Source: Desulfobacterales bacterium (GTDB lineage Bacteria > Desulfobacterota > Desulfobacteria > Desulfobacterales > 4be13). Taken from it: a DNA stretch of 18,089 bases. Numbering within the stretch: position 1 is the first letter of the stretch; each line of letters opens with the position of its first letter. The notes below the pieces were generated by a model that worked only from the letters and a program-made list of their open reading frames with translations, ran no database searches and was not told the origin of the DNA. Shown piece after piece: positions 1-7,377 of the stretch. Both the position numbers and the translations under genes were made by a program. The stretch lies in the NCBI GenBank assembly GCA_029940115.1, contig JAOZRQ010000054.1:1-18089 (forward strand), given 5' to 3'.

Positions 1-121
1 CTCCGGACAGACGGACGCTGCCAAACTGCAGGTTTGGCACTCCGGACAGACGGACGCTGCCAAACTGCAGGTTTGGCACTCCGGACAGACGGATTCTGCC
101 AAACTGCACTTCGGACAGAAC
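1..121. repeat. 39-bp tandem repeat with hairpin, truncated third copy
   Basis: Two complete 39-bp units lie at 1-39 and 40-78. A third, diverged unit (79-108) has lost the right half of its hairpin and is followed by a decayed start of another unit. Each full unit contains the arms TGCCAAAC and GTTTGGCA around TGCAG, followed by CTCCGGACAGACGGA. The array begins at or before the window edge and lies just downstream of the parC stop. It could act as a crude transcription barrier, but no U-run follows the hairpin. The same palindrome core recurs at 10699-10809 and 17758-18089. Confidence 0.9.
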
Positions 122-129
122 CCGTTTAT

Positions 130-2436
130 TCATAAAAGCGTCATCTGCCCCTGTTCCTGCTCCTCTTCCTGCTTCTGCCCGATCAGTTCCACTTCCACTT
201 CGTCCACCTTCTGGAAGCCTCTCGGCAGTTTTTTGCCGCGTCGACCCCGCTCGCCTCGGTATGGGTCCATGTCATCAGGCTTCAGGGTCATGTGGCGTCT
301 GCCGGCATGAATGATGAGGCGGCAGTCCGATTCCGGGAAGATGACGAGCGTCGTCAGGAACTCCTGTCGTGACGCTGCCCGCGCGGCGGGAATGGCGATG
401 ATCTTGTTTCCCTTTCCCCGGGCGAGTGTGGGCAGATCTTTCAGCGGAAATATCAGCATCCGTCCCTCATTGGTGATCGCGGCAAGGCGGTCGGTGTCGA
501 ATCCGGAAAACATGACCGGGACCAAGGGCTGTGCATCCGGGGGCAACGTCAGCAGGGCCTTTCCCTTGCTGTTTTTGGTGAACATGTCGGATAATTTCGC
601 CACAAACCCGTATCCCGCGTCACTCGCCACCAAGAGCAACTGGTCCGGCTCTCCGATCAGCACGGTCTGAAATTCGGCACCTTTGGGGGGACTCAGCCGG
701 CCGCTCAACGGCTCCCCCTGTCCCCTGGCCGAAGGGAGGCTGTGCGCGGGCAGAGAATAACTCCGGCCGGTGGCGTCGAGAAATACCGCCAATTGATTGC
801 TTCGCCCCTTGGCCGCGGCCTTGAAGCCGTCACCCGATTTATAGTTCAGGCCGGCCGGATCGATGTCATGGCCTTTGGCGGCCCGAATCCAGTCTTTCAT
901 GGAGAGGACCACGGTGACCGGCTCCGAGGGGACGATATCCGCCTGGGTCAATGCTTGGGCATCCTCACGCGCCACAATCGGGGAACACCGTTCATCGCCG
1001 TATTTTTTGGCATCCGCCTCGATCTCCTGCCGAATCAGGGTCTTGAGACGAGTTTCGGAACTGAGGGTATTCTCCAATCTCTTCCGTTCTTTGGTGAGTG
1101 ACTTCTGCTCACTCCGGATCTTCTTCGCCTCCAGCTTCGCGAGATGACGCAACCGTATCTCCAGAATTGCCTCCACCTGTTTCTCGCTGAGGTCGAAACG
1201 CTTCATCAGGACCGGTTTGGGATGATCCTCATCACGGATGATCGCTATGATATCTTCAATGTTCAGATACGCGATAAGCAGTCCATCCAGAATGTGAACC
1301 CGGGCAACCACCTTGTCCAGACGATGTTGGAGACGTCTCCGGACCGTCTCCTTCCGGTACGTCAGCCACTCTTGGAGCATCGTCACCAGCCCCTTGACTT
1401 GGGGCCGGCCGTCCAGTCCGATCACGTTCATGTTGACGCGGTAGGTCCGCTCAAGGTCGGTGGTGGCGAACAGGTGGGCCATCAGGGTCTCTTTTTCGAC
1501 ACGGCCCGAACGCGGCACAATCACCAGACGGATCGGGTCGTCCTGGTCCGATTCGTCCCGCAGGTCCGCGACCATGGGGAGTTTCTTGCCCTGCATCTGG
1601 CCGGCGATCTGTTCCAGGATCTTCGCGCCGGAGACTTGGTGTGGCAACGCGGTGATGACGACATCGCCGTTCTCATGTCGAAATACGGCCCGCATCCGCA
1701 ACGTGCCGGTTCCCGTCTCATAGATTCTGAGGATGTCCTGCCGGGGGGTGATGATCTCCGCGAAGGTGGGGAAATCGGGTCCTTGGATGAATTGGCACAA
1801 GTCCTCGACCCCTGCCTCGGGATGATTCAGCAGATGGATGCATGCTTGGGCAACTTCCCGCAGATTGTGCGGCGGGATGTCGGTGGCCATGCCCACGGCG
1901 ATCCCGGTCCCGCCATTCAGCAGAACGCTCGGCAAGCGGGCAGGCAGGGTGGAGGGTTCATCCATGGTCCCGTCAAAATTCGGAAGCCAGTCAACGGTTC
2001 CCTGACCCAGCTCGCCTAGCAGCAACTCCGCGTACGGGGCGAGACGAGCCTCGGTGTAGCGCATGGCCGCGAAGGATTTGGGGTCATCCGGCGATCCCCA
2101 GTTGCCCTGTCCGTCAATGAGGGGATACCGACAGGAGAAGGACTGGGCCATCAGGACCATCGCCTCATAACACGCGGAGTCGCCGTGGGGGTGGAACTTG
2201 CCCAGACAATCTCCCACCGTTCGGGCTGATTTCTTGTGCTTGGCCCCGGCTTTCAGGCCGAGTTCCGACATCGCATAGATGATGCGCCGCTGGACCGGTT
2301 TCAGACCGTCCCCGATATGCGGGAGGGCTCGGTCCAAAATCACATACATCGCGTATTCCAAATAGGCTTTCTCTGTAAACGCCTCCAAGGGCAAACGCTC
2401 GACCCCTTCCAAGGTTAATTCTGCTGTTTGAGTCAT
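130..2436 (-). CDS. parC: DNA topoisomerase IV subunit A (ParC)
   Basis: This is the breakage-reunion subunit of topoisomerase IV, which decatenates daughter chromosomes together with ParE. The protein is 768 residues, against about 750 in E. coli. The N-terminal winged-helix/tower region carries the signature GDCLGKFHPHGDSACYEAMV, with Ser87 and Glu91 at the quinolone-resistance positions (E. coli Ser80/Glu84), so both look wild type. The catalytic tyrosine is Tyr127 in AAMRYTEARL. The C-terminal beta-pinwheel is shorter and more diverged and ends in a Gln/Glu-rich tail. The close match through the first 300 residues marks the host as gammaproteobacterial; the family placement (ParC, not GyrA) rests on that similarity and on the length. 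The start gives MTQTAEL. No clear Shine-Dalgarno precedes it. A parE partner is not in the window. Confidence 0.97.
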   Translation of the reverse strand: MTQTAELTLEGVERLPLEAFTEKAYLEYAMYVILDRALPHIGDGLKPVQRRIIYAMSELGLKAGAKHKKSARTVGDCLGKFHPHGDSACYEAMVLMAQSFSCRYPLIDGQGNWGSPDDPKSFAAMRYTEARLAPYAELLLGELGQGTVDWLPNFDGTMDEPSTLPARLPSVLLNGGTGIAVGMATDIPPHNLREVAQACIHLLNHPEAGVEDLCQFIQGPDFPTFAEIITPRQDILRIYETGTGTLRMRAVFRHENGDVVITALPHQVSGAKILEQIAGQMQGKKLPMVADLRDESDQDDPIRLVIVPRSGRVEKETLMAHLFATTDLERTYRVNMNVIGLDGRPQVKGLVTMLQEWLTYRKETVRRRLQHRLDKVVARVHILDGLLIAYLNIEDIIAIIRDEDHPKPVLMKRFDLSEKQVEAILEIRLRHLAKLEAKKIRSEQKSLTKERKRLENTLSSETRLKTLIRQEIEADAKKYGDERCSPIVAREDAQALTQADIVPSEPVTVVLSMKDWIRAAKGHDIDPAGLNYKSGDGFKAAAKGRSNQLAVFLDATGRSYSLPAHSLPSARGQGEPLSGRLSPPKGAEFQTVLIGEPDQLLLVASDAGYGFVAKLSDMFTKNSKGKALLTLPPDAQPLVPVMFSGFDTDRLAAITNEGRMLIFPLKDLPTLARGKGNKIIAIPAARAASRQEFLTTLVIFPESDCRLIIHAGRRHMTLKPDDMDPYRGERGRRGKKLPRGFQKVDEVEVELIGQKQEEEQEQGQMTLL

Positions 2437-2492
2437 GACTTTTGTGTTCGGGTTATGGGTTCAGGGTTCTAAGTTCAGGTTTTCAACGGGCG

Positions 2493-2562
2493 TATTCCCG
2501 CCGTATTGCCAAATCCGGCGGCAATGGCTCGTTCCCCCGCGGGATTGCCGAATCCGGCGGGA
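2493..2562. repeat. Two GC-rich inverted repeats (CCGCCG...ATTGCC type)
   Basis: Two adjacent palindrome-like units have the form (C)CCGC-x-GGATTGCC-(A/G)AATCC-GGCGG. They lie at about 2495-2525 and 2534-2562, upstream of parC and downstream of its candidate promoter. The same core, ATTGCCAAATCCGGCGGG, recurs in the array at 17424-17640. They would form hairpins in the parC leader transcript. Confidence 0.7.
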
Positions 2563-2628
2563 GGTTTCATATCTGCTGAAAATTGGCATCCACCAGAAAT
2601 CCGGCCTTGCTTTCTGTATCTTTATTCA

Positions 2629-2657
2629 TTTATACTTCATATTTGATCTGAAGGCAA
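2629..2657 (-). promoter_or_regulatory. Candidate sigma70 promoter for parC
   Basis: On the minus strand, TTGCCT (2657-2652) and TATAAA (2634-2629) are separated by 17 nt. This is a good sigma70 match about 195 nt upstream of the parC start, in an AT-rich stretch. It is the best match I saw in this gap, but it is assigned by eye only. Confidence 0.4.
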
Positions 2658-2710
2658 GTGCTTTATCACATACTCAGCAGATCTGAAAGATTTGAGTGTG
2701 GGAAGCCCGT

Positions 2711-2765
2711 GAATTTGAACGTGAACGTGAACTTGAACTTGAACTTGAACTTGAACTTGAACTTG
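2711..2765. repeat. GAACTT hexanucleotide tandem repeat
   Basis: About nine consecutive hexamers of the form GAA(C/T)(G/T)T, mostly GAACTT, form a microsatellite. Such tracts are prone to slippage, so copy number may vary between cells. It lies in non-coding sequence between divergently transcribed genes. Confidence 0.85.
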
Positions 2766-2792
2766 GACATGCGCGTAAATGAATGTTGCTGA

Positions 2793-2973
2793 TTCTAACG
2801 GTTTTTGTGGTTGCATAGGATTTCAGGCAGCTGTGATCCCTGCAGACCGCGGATGGACGCGGATGGACGCTGATGCTCCCGCACCCTGGCCGGCCGCACA
2901 GGCCGTGGGCGTCTGTCTGCGTTCATCCGCGTTCATCTGCGGATCATGTCGGAAACCACAAAAACCGTTAGAA
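2793..2973. repeat. Nested palindromic MITE-like element, 181 bp
   Basis: The outer arms are a perfect 20-bp inverted repeat: TTCTAACGGTTTTTGTGGTT at 2793-2812 and its exact complement at 2954-2973. Inside lies a second imperfect 24-bp inverted repeat at 2847-2870 and 2919-2942 (three mismatches), built on the motif GCGGATGGACGC. The element encodes no credible protein. Its size and perfect outer arms suggest a non-autonomous mobile or palindromic element; no transposase or target-site duplication was recognised. Single copies of the outer arm recur nearby at 3032, 3264 and 3428. Confidence 0.75.
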
Positions 2974-2980
2974 CCAGAAA

Positions 2981-3028
2981 CGTGAAGCGTGAAGCGTGAA
3001 GCGTGAAGCGTGAAGCGTGAAGCGTGAC
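2981..3028. repeat. CGTGAAG heptamer tandem repeat
   Basis: Roughly six to seven head-to-tail copies of the heptamer CGTGAAG begin 8 bp after the MITE-like element ends. The complementary-type array (CTCACG units) lies at 3059-3126, so the two blocks could pair across the TTCTAACGG arm between them. Confidence 0.85.
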
Positions 3029-3031
3029 TGA

Positions 3032-3051
3032 TTCTAACGGATTTTGTGGTT
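3032..3051 (+). repeat. Isolated arm of the TTCTAACGG repeat
   Basis: The sequence TTCTAACGGATTTTGTGGTT differs from the outer arm of the 2793-2973 element by one base. Here, as at 2793, it is followed by TGCATA, so homology extends past the arm. Confidence 0.75.
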
Positions 3052-3058
3052 GCATACT

Positions 3059-3126
3059 CACGTCTCACGCCCTCACGTCTCACGCCTCACGTCTCACGCC
3101 TCACGTTTCACGCCTCACGTTCCACG
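3059..3126. repeat. CTCACGTCTCACGC tandem repeat
   Basis: About four to five imperfect 14-15 bp units of the type CTCACGTCTCACGC are present. They are the reverse-complement type of the CGTGAAG block 30 bp upstream, giving an inverted pair of minisatellites. Confidence 0.8.
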
Positions 3127-3139
3127 AATCAAAAACAGC

Positions 3140-3168
3140 TTGACATCTCTCATTATTCAGGATATATA
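3140..3168 (+). promoter_or_regulatory. Sigma70-like promoter match without an adjacent gene
   Basis: TTGACA (3140-3145) and TATATA (3163-3168) are separated by 17 nt on the plus strand. The -35 box is consensus and the spacing is optimal. The nearest downstream gene starts about 600 nt away at 3769, so the transcript would carry a long leader containing the 3540-3661 palindrome, or would be a separate non-coding RNA. Assigned by eye. Confidence 0.35.
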
Positions 3169-3263
3169 TCCATATTCTTGGTTGTGGTTAAGAAAACGCA
3201 GAGGCCGCGGAGACCGCACAGATTCGGTCCGTCCACCTCCTTTGCGTTGAAAAAACGGCCTTA

Positions 3264-3283
3264 CACCACAAAATTCGTTAGAA
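3264..3283 (-). repeat. Inverted arm of the TTCTAACGG repeat
   Basis: This is the complement-orientation copy with the core CCACAAAATTCGTTAGAA, one or two mismatches from the arm at 3032-3051. The two form an inverted pair about 250 bp apart. Confidence 0.65.
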
Positions 3284-3337
3284 TCAACACATTTCTGGTT
3301 CTGATGCTTTTTGTGATCTCTCACAGGCAAGATGACA

Positions 3338-3387
3338 CCGGATTTCAGGATTGGACGGACATCCCCGGATTTTGGGATTGGACGGAT
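3338..3387. repeat. 27-bp direct duplication (CCGGATTT..GGATTGGACGGA)
   Basis: Two direct copies lie at 3338-3360 and 3365-3387. Each contains CCGGATTT followed by GGATTGGACGGA, with a few differences. No coding role is evident. Confidence 0.7.
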
Positions 3388-3427
3388 CATCTAATCCGCT
3401 GTCATGTTGACCGCATGAGGTCACTTG

Positions 3428-3448
3428 GAAACACAAAATCCGTTAGAA
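3428..3448 (-). repeat. Second inverted arm of the TTCTAACGG repeat
   Basis: The sequence ACACAAAATCCGTTAGAAC is another complement-orientation copy of the arm at 2793 and 3032, differing slightly at its left end. It is the fifth copy within 660 bp. Confidence 0.65.
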
Positions 3449-3539
3449 CCAGAATCATTTCAGGAAATATTCTGGCGGAAGAGGCTTTTCCGTTCGGGAT
3501 CTGGGGACAACGATGCTTTTTCAGAAAAATGTGTGAAAG

Positions 3540-3661
3540 ATGGGCATCTTTCATTTTGCCTGAAAGGTGGTTCAGTTTGCAGTTCCGCCTTCAGGCGGTG
3601 CGAGACCGCCTGAAGGCGGAACCACAAACTGGAATGTGAACCCATAAATGAAAGATGCCGA
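3540..3661. repeat. Large two-level palindrome around GTTCCGCCTTCAGGCGGT
   Basis: The centre is a perfect 18-bp hairpin, GTTCCGCCTTCAGGCGGT at 3582-3599 and its complement at 3605-3622, with a 5-nt loop. Outer arms GGCATCTTTCATTT near 3542 and AAATGAAAGATGCC near 3646 form a second inverted pair. The central half-site also occurs at the left end of both copies of the tandem duplication at 6950-7174. The element lies between the candidate promoter at 3140 and the gene at 3769. Confidence 0.8.
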
Positions 3662-3768
3662 AAGATGCCTGACCTTTTCATTGATCAAATCAAAGGGTTT
3701 CAAAATGACAAAAAGCATGTTCTTCCGCCTAAAGGCAAGTACAAACGGCAAACCCAAAAGAGGCTCAA

Positions 3769-4437
3769 ATGAAAGAGCGGTTGTTTTTTCTTATCTTATC
3801 TTTGATGATGGCTGCCCCTTCAAACGGGACTGATATCACCTCACTGGCGAAAGGCGTCTCCATCAAAACCGTCAATGCCATTCGCATTTCAGAATCCCCT
3901 GACGTGCTGAAGGTGGTCTTGACACTTTACAACGAAAATCAACAGAGCATCAGAATCCGGAATCCGAAGTTTCAGGTGATTGTCAATCCAAAAGGCCATC
4001 CCCCTGTGGAACTTCCTGAAAAACAGGATTTCGAGAAAAGCTCTCCCTATTTGAAGGATGTCATTTCCAATCTGGGAGGCGATGAACAGATGCTCCCCAC
4101 CAGCAGACTTGAACTCGGGGAGACGATCCCAAAGGGCGATTTCCTCATCCATGGGTGCGTTGAATTCAATGAGAGAGGCGGCAAGTGCAGAGAGCCGGGT
4201 CAGGGGCTCATGCAGGCTGACATCCGGCTGACCGGCAGTCTGATGCAGAGAAAGATCGTCATTTACAAATTGATCAACTATCTCGGATTGCCAGGGGCAA
4301 ACAAGGATATCGCCTTGGTCGGCAACGCTGATGTGGGATTGAGCATAAAGGACAAATGGGATTACAGTGCTCTCAAATTTGAGTGGCTGATATACAAGCC
4401 CAAGGTAAAATCCGAACATTTGTTCACAGGATGGTGA
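3769..4437 (+). CDS. Exported protein of unknown function
   Basis: A 222-residue protein begins with a short basic segment and a hydrophobic stretch (MKERLFFLILSLMMAAPSNG), which reads as a Sec signal peptide cleaved near residue 20. The mature part has alternating hydrophobic strands (for example VLKVVLTLYNE at about 47-57 and FQVIVNPKG) suggesting a beta-sandwich, and two cysteines (in HGCVEF and GGKCRE) that could form a disulfide in the periplasm. I do not recognise the family; a resemblance to LEA14/WHy-type sandwiches is only an impression. The start is supported by an AAGAGG box 6-8 nt upstream. The stop is 6 nt before the next start, so it is almost certainly co-transcribed with the FHA-ABC gene and may be its periplasmic partner. 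Confidence 0.8.
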   Translation: MKERLFFLILSLMMAAPSNGTDITSLAKGVSIKTVNAIRISESPDVLKVVLTLYNENQQSIRIRNPKFQVIVNPKGHPPVELPEKQDFEKSSPYLKDVISNLGGDEQMLPTSRLELGETIPKGDFLIHGCVEFNERGGKCREPGQGLMQADIRLTGSLMQRKIVIYKLINYLGLPGANKDIALVGNADVGLSIKDKWDYSALKFEWLIYKPKVKSEHLFTGW

Positions 4438-4443
4438 AAGAGA

Positions 4444-6924
4444 ATGGCTGACAATCATCACAACGCATTTCGTTATCATTTTGGGAAGAAAGGGGACTTT
4501 GAGCTGATATTGGGCTCGGATCCAGATTGCGACATCCCCTTTGAAAAATTTCAAGGCCGGATATCCCCCAAACATATCAAGCTGAGGCGGGAGGGAGACA
4601 GGCTGTTTCTGCGGGGCATCCGATCTGCCAAAAAGACCTGCATCAATGGCAAGGAGATCGGGACAAGGAGATGGCATGAAGTCACTCTGAATGATGAAGT
4701 ATTCTTGGGGGAAAAAAAAGAAGCAGGCGGGAAGAAGGAGGCGGCGGGCGTCGAGTTGGTCATCAAACCGACGTTTCTGTTTGGAATGGAGCGGGTGAGC
4801 CTCATCGCCCACGACCTTTATTATGCCATAAAGACGACCTTCTTCAAATTGACTGACTTGAAGGGGCTTGGGGAAAAAGATGTCCCGCAAGAGCTGATTG
4901 ACCGCCTGAAGGATTTGGAAGAAGAATATGCAGATGAGAAGGCGTTTGCTGAAGCATTGGCCCAAAAGCTGTCAGACAAGGCACAGGCAAGAAAATATGC
5001 TCCCACCATTTCAGAACATGCCCGAGCTGAAAGAAGAATTCTGACAAACCACATCTCCCTCAAAGCCGATCCCGGAACCCTCATCGGCATCATGGGCCCC
5101 AGCGGCGCGGGAAAGACCGTGTTGCTGAATCTGTTGAGCGGATACACCAAGCCCCAGACAGGTCGCGTGACCGTCGGCAACTTTGATGTTCATGAAAGTT
5201 TCGGCATGATCAAGGATATCATCGGCTATGTCCATCAAGAGGATATCCTGATCCCCCAGCTGACCGTTGAACAGTCTCTGAACTACGCTTTTCGTCTCAG
5301 ATATCCCGACAGGAAGTACGAGGTTCGCAAAAAGTGCATGGAAGATGTTCTGGGGAAGATGGGATTTGCCAAGGACAAACTCACAAAACTTCTGAAAACG
5401 AAAATCGGTTCTTCAGAGCTGAGAGGACTCAGCGGCGGTGAGAGAAGACGGGTCAACATCGCGCATGAACTGATCAGAGACCCCCTGCTCCTCTTTCTGG
5501 ATGAGCCGACATCCGGCCTGTCTTCTGTCGATTCCGAATATGTGGTGGGATACCTCAAACAGATCTGTGAGGAGAAGCAGGTCGCCATGCTGATGACCAT
5601 TCACCAGCCGAGTGAGGATATTTTCAATCAGCTGGACAAGCTCCTCTTGGTGAATGTGGGGGGAAACATCGTCTATTTCGATTCTCCGAAAAACGTGGTC
5701 CCTCATTTCAGGGAACACTCCGGGGAAAGCACAGAAGGAAATCCTGCTGACTATGTGTTGCGGGTTTTGAAGCGGGAATCGTGGATATCAGACATGACTC
5801 CGGAAGAACTCCACCAAAATTATCAGAAAGAATCGTTGCAGTCTGATATGGAGGTTGAGGTTCCACAGGAAGAAGATAAGGCGGAAAGGAAGAAGAATGC
5901 CCCTTTGAAAGAGATCAGAAGGAGAATTTATGATCCGGTTTATCAATTGGGGCTTCTGCTGGGCAGGAATATTCAGGTCAAACTGTCAGACAAGAAAAAT
6001 TTGGCATTGCTGATCCTTCAGGCGGTGATCATCTCGTTTTTGCTGATCATCACCTTCAAGGGGTTCTTGTCCGACTATGAGGGCCTTGACCGGTTCGCCA
6101 GAACTTGGTCTGAGTTCACGGGTCAATACGACAAGGCGATTGAGACAAAGACGCCTCTGGTCCTCGAATCCGCGTTCAGAAAAAGCAAGGAGTGGGCCGA
6201 TGAGAAGGCGAACCAAGTCATCTGGGGAGAGCATACCGCGCAACGGCGGGCCGCGATCCTGTTTCTTCTGATCGCGTCCGCGATATGGTTCGGGGTGATC
6301 AATGCCTCTAGGGAGATTGTATCCGAAAAACTGATCCTCAAACGGGAGACAAGGGGATCGCTCTGCATATCCTCCTATCTGACAGCCAAAATCTGCATTC
6401 TTCTGATGATTGCCATTGTCCAGACATTGATCCTGCTGGCCGCGATCTGCATATTTCTGCTCCCTGTCTCCCCCATGAAATTCCTGAAATTCTGGGGGGT
6501 TCTGATCCTCACCTCAACGGCCGCTTCAAGTCTGGGGCTATGGGTCTCCGCCATGGCAAGGAATGAACAGGAATCCCTGACCTGGGTGCCGATCATCGTC
6601 ATCTTCGAGCTGTTCATGGGGGGCTTGGTCAGACCGGTCAAATTTCTTGGGGACATGGCCGAACATGTCAGTCATCTGGCGATTCAGAAATGGTTTTTCA
6701 AGGCCATGCTGATTTTCGATTCGGATGAACATCCGGTTCTCTTTCAGATCGGAAACCTTGATGACAAGGATCCCTTCAATTATATCCGATTCACGGAAAA
6801 AATCATTGCCGACATCTTTTTCGACCCGAGTTCGGCCAGCTGGTCCCATTGGCCATGGATTGGACTGCATACAGTGATCCCTTTGCTGGTCGCGTATGCC
6901 TGGCTGAAAAGAAAATATCCATAG
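4444..6924 (+). CDS. FHA domain-ABC transporter (ABC-2/ABCG type) half-transporter fusion
   Basis: 826 residues in three parts. Residues 1-100 form an FHA-like phosphothreonine-binding module: Gly24, Ser41, His44 and Asn68-Gly69 match conserved positions, but the usual Gly-Arg is Gly24-Ser25. Residues about 190-440 form an ABC ATPase with Walker A GPSGAGKT (218-225), signature LSGGE (329-333), Walker B ending in Asp353-Glu354 and switch His387. Residues about 505-826 hold an ABC-2 permease with roughly six hydrophobic segments (for example LALLILQAVIISFLLIITF and a C-terminal HTVIPLLVAYAW). The reversed order (ATPase then permease) is ABCG-like. The best-known analogue is mycobacterial Rv1747, an FHA-ABC exporter phosphorylated by the kinase PknF; here a kinase gene lies downstream. 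The substrate cannot be read from sequence. The ribosome-binding site GAAAGAGA overlaps the stop of the preceding gene. Confidence 0.92.
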   Translation: MADNHHNAFRYHFGKKGDFELILGSDPDCDIPFEKFQGRISPKHIKLRREGDRLFLRGIRSAKKTCINGKEIGTRRWHEVTLNDEVFLGEKKEAGGKKEAAGVELVIKPTFLFGMERVSLIAHDLYYAIKTTFFKLTDLKGLGEKDVPQELIDRLKDLEEEYADEKAFAEALAQKLSDKAQARKYAPTISEHARAERRILTNHISLKADPGTLIGIMGPSGAGKTVLLNLLSGYTKPQTGRVTVGNFDVHESFGMIKDIIGYVHQEDILIPQLTVEQSLNYAFRLRYPDRKYEVRKKCMEDVLGKMGFAKDKLTKLLKTKIGSSELRGLSGGERRRVNIAHELIRDPLLLFLDEPTSGLSSVDSEYVVGYLKQICEEKQVAMLMTIHQPSEDIFNQLDKLLLVNVGGNIVYFDSPKNVVPHFREHSGESTEGNPADYVLRVLKRESWISDMTPEELHQNYQKESLQSDMEVEVPQEEDKAERKKNAPLKEIRRRIYDPVYQLGLLLGRNIQVKLSDKKNLALLILQAVIISFLLIITFKGFLSDYEGLDRFARTWSEFTGQYDKAIETKTPLVLESAFRKSKEWADEKANQVIWGEHTAQRRAAILFLLIASAIWFGVINASREIVSEKLILKRETRGSLCISSYLTAKICILLMIAIVQTLILLAAICIFLLPVSPMKFLKFWGVLILTSTAASSLGLWVSAMARNEQESLTWVPIIVIFELFMGGLVRPVKFLGDMAEHVSHLAIQKWFFKAMLIFDSDEHPVLFQIGNLDDKDPFNYIRFTEKIIADIFFDPSSASWSHWPWIGLHTVIPLLVAYAWLKRKYP

Positions 6925-6949
6925 TCAGCAGATCACGATCCAGTTCGTA

Positions 6950-7174
6950 GTTCCGCCTTCAGGCGGTGTGACACCATATGAATTTGCGGGCCATGATCTT
7001 CGTTTGGGCCACCTCGCTCGGCTTGGATTGACAAATCCAAGCCTCACTCATTCTCAGGATGAGTTCCGCCTTCAGGCGGTGTGACACCATATGAATTTGC
7101 GGGCCATGATCTTCGTTTGGGCCACCTCGCTCGGCTTGGATTGACAAATCCAAGCCTCACTCATTCTCAGGATG
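6950..7174. repeat. 113-bp perfect tandem duplication
   Basis: Copy 1 (6950-7062) and copy 2 (7063-7174) are identical in my reading except at the last base. Each starts with the palindrome half GTTCCGCCTTCAGGCGGT and carries near its right end a hairpin with arms GCTTGGATT and AATCCAAGC around GACA. This duplication occupies most of the 453-bp gap between the transporter and kinase genes. Near-identity implies it is recent or maintained by gene conversion. The remainder of the gap (7175-7377) holds only the small open frame listed next and the kinase leader. Confidence 0.93.
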
Positions 7175-7230
7175 GCCAGCTTCTCCCGGGCCTTCTTGAT
7201 GTTTCGGGACTTGAACGTCTCGGGGGACAT
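7072..7230 (-). pseudogene. Possible fragment of a lost gene (52-aa open frame)
   Basis: On the minus strand a 52-residue frame reads MSPETFKSRNIKKAREKLAI and then LRMSEAWICQ before running into the repeated sequence and stopping. The Lys/Arg-rich, helix-like first 25 residues look like genuine protein, perhaps the tail of a transposase- or nuclease-type ORF, but the family is not identifiable. The downstream half lies inside the tandem duplication, so its C-terminus is repeat-derived. No ribosome-binding site was seen. This could equally be chance. Confidence 0.2.
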
Positions 7231-7377
7231 TCTCGTTCTTCAGCATCCAGATCTAATCAAATTTCAGGCAAAAAAATTGATAGCTCATATTTGGAATTTG
7301 GCCATCAAGCTTTCCATCGTGGCATCTGACCTCCAAACATGAATGTGAGCTTGAACTCAGACAACGGGAGAACACTG

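Noticed and set aside
1144..2019. A 291-codon plus-strand frame inside parC
   Set aside because: It is a shadow of the strongly conserved ParC frame.
3046..3639. A 197-codon plus-strand frame in the repeat-rich gap
   Set aside because: It begins in the CTCACG minisatellite and runs through three other repeat families; the translation is repeat-derived with no domain.
3889..4965. A 358-codon minus-strand frame opposite the small exported gene and the FHA-ABC start
   Set aside because: It overlaps two genes whose starts, spacing and motifs are convincing, and it matches nothing recognisable.
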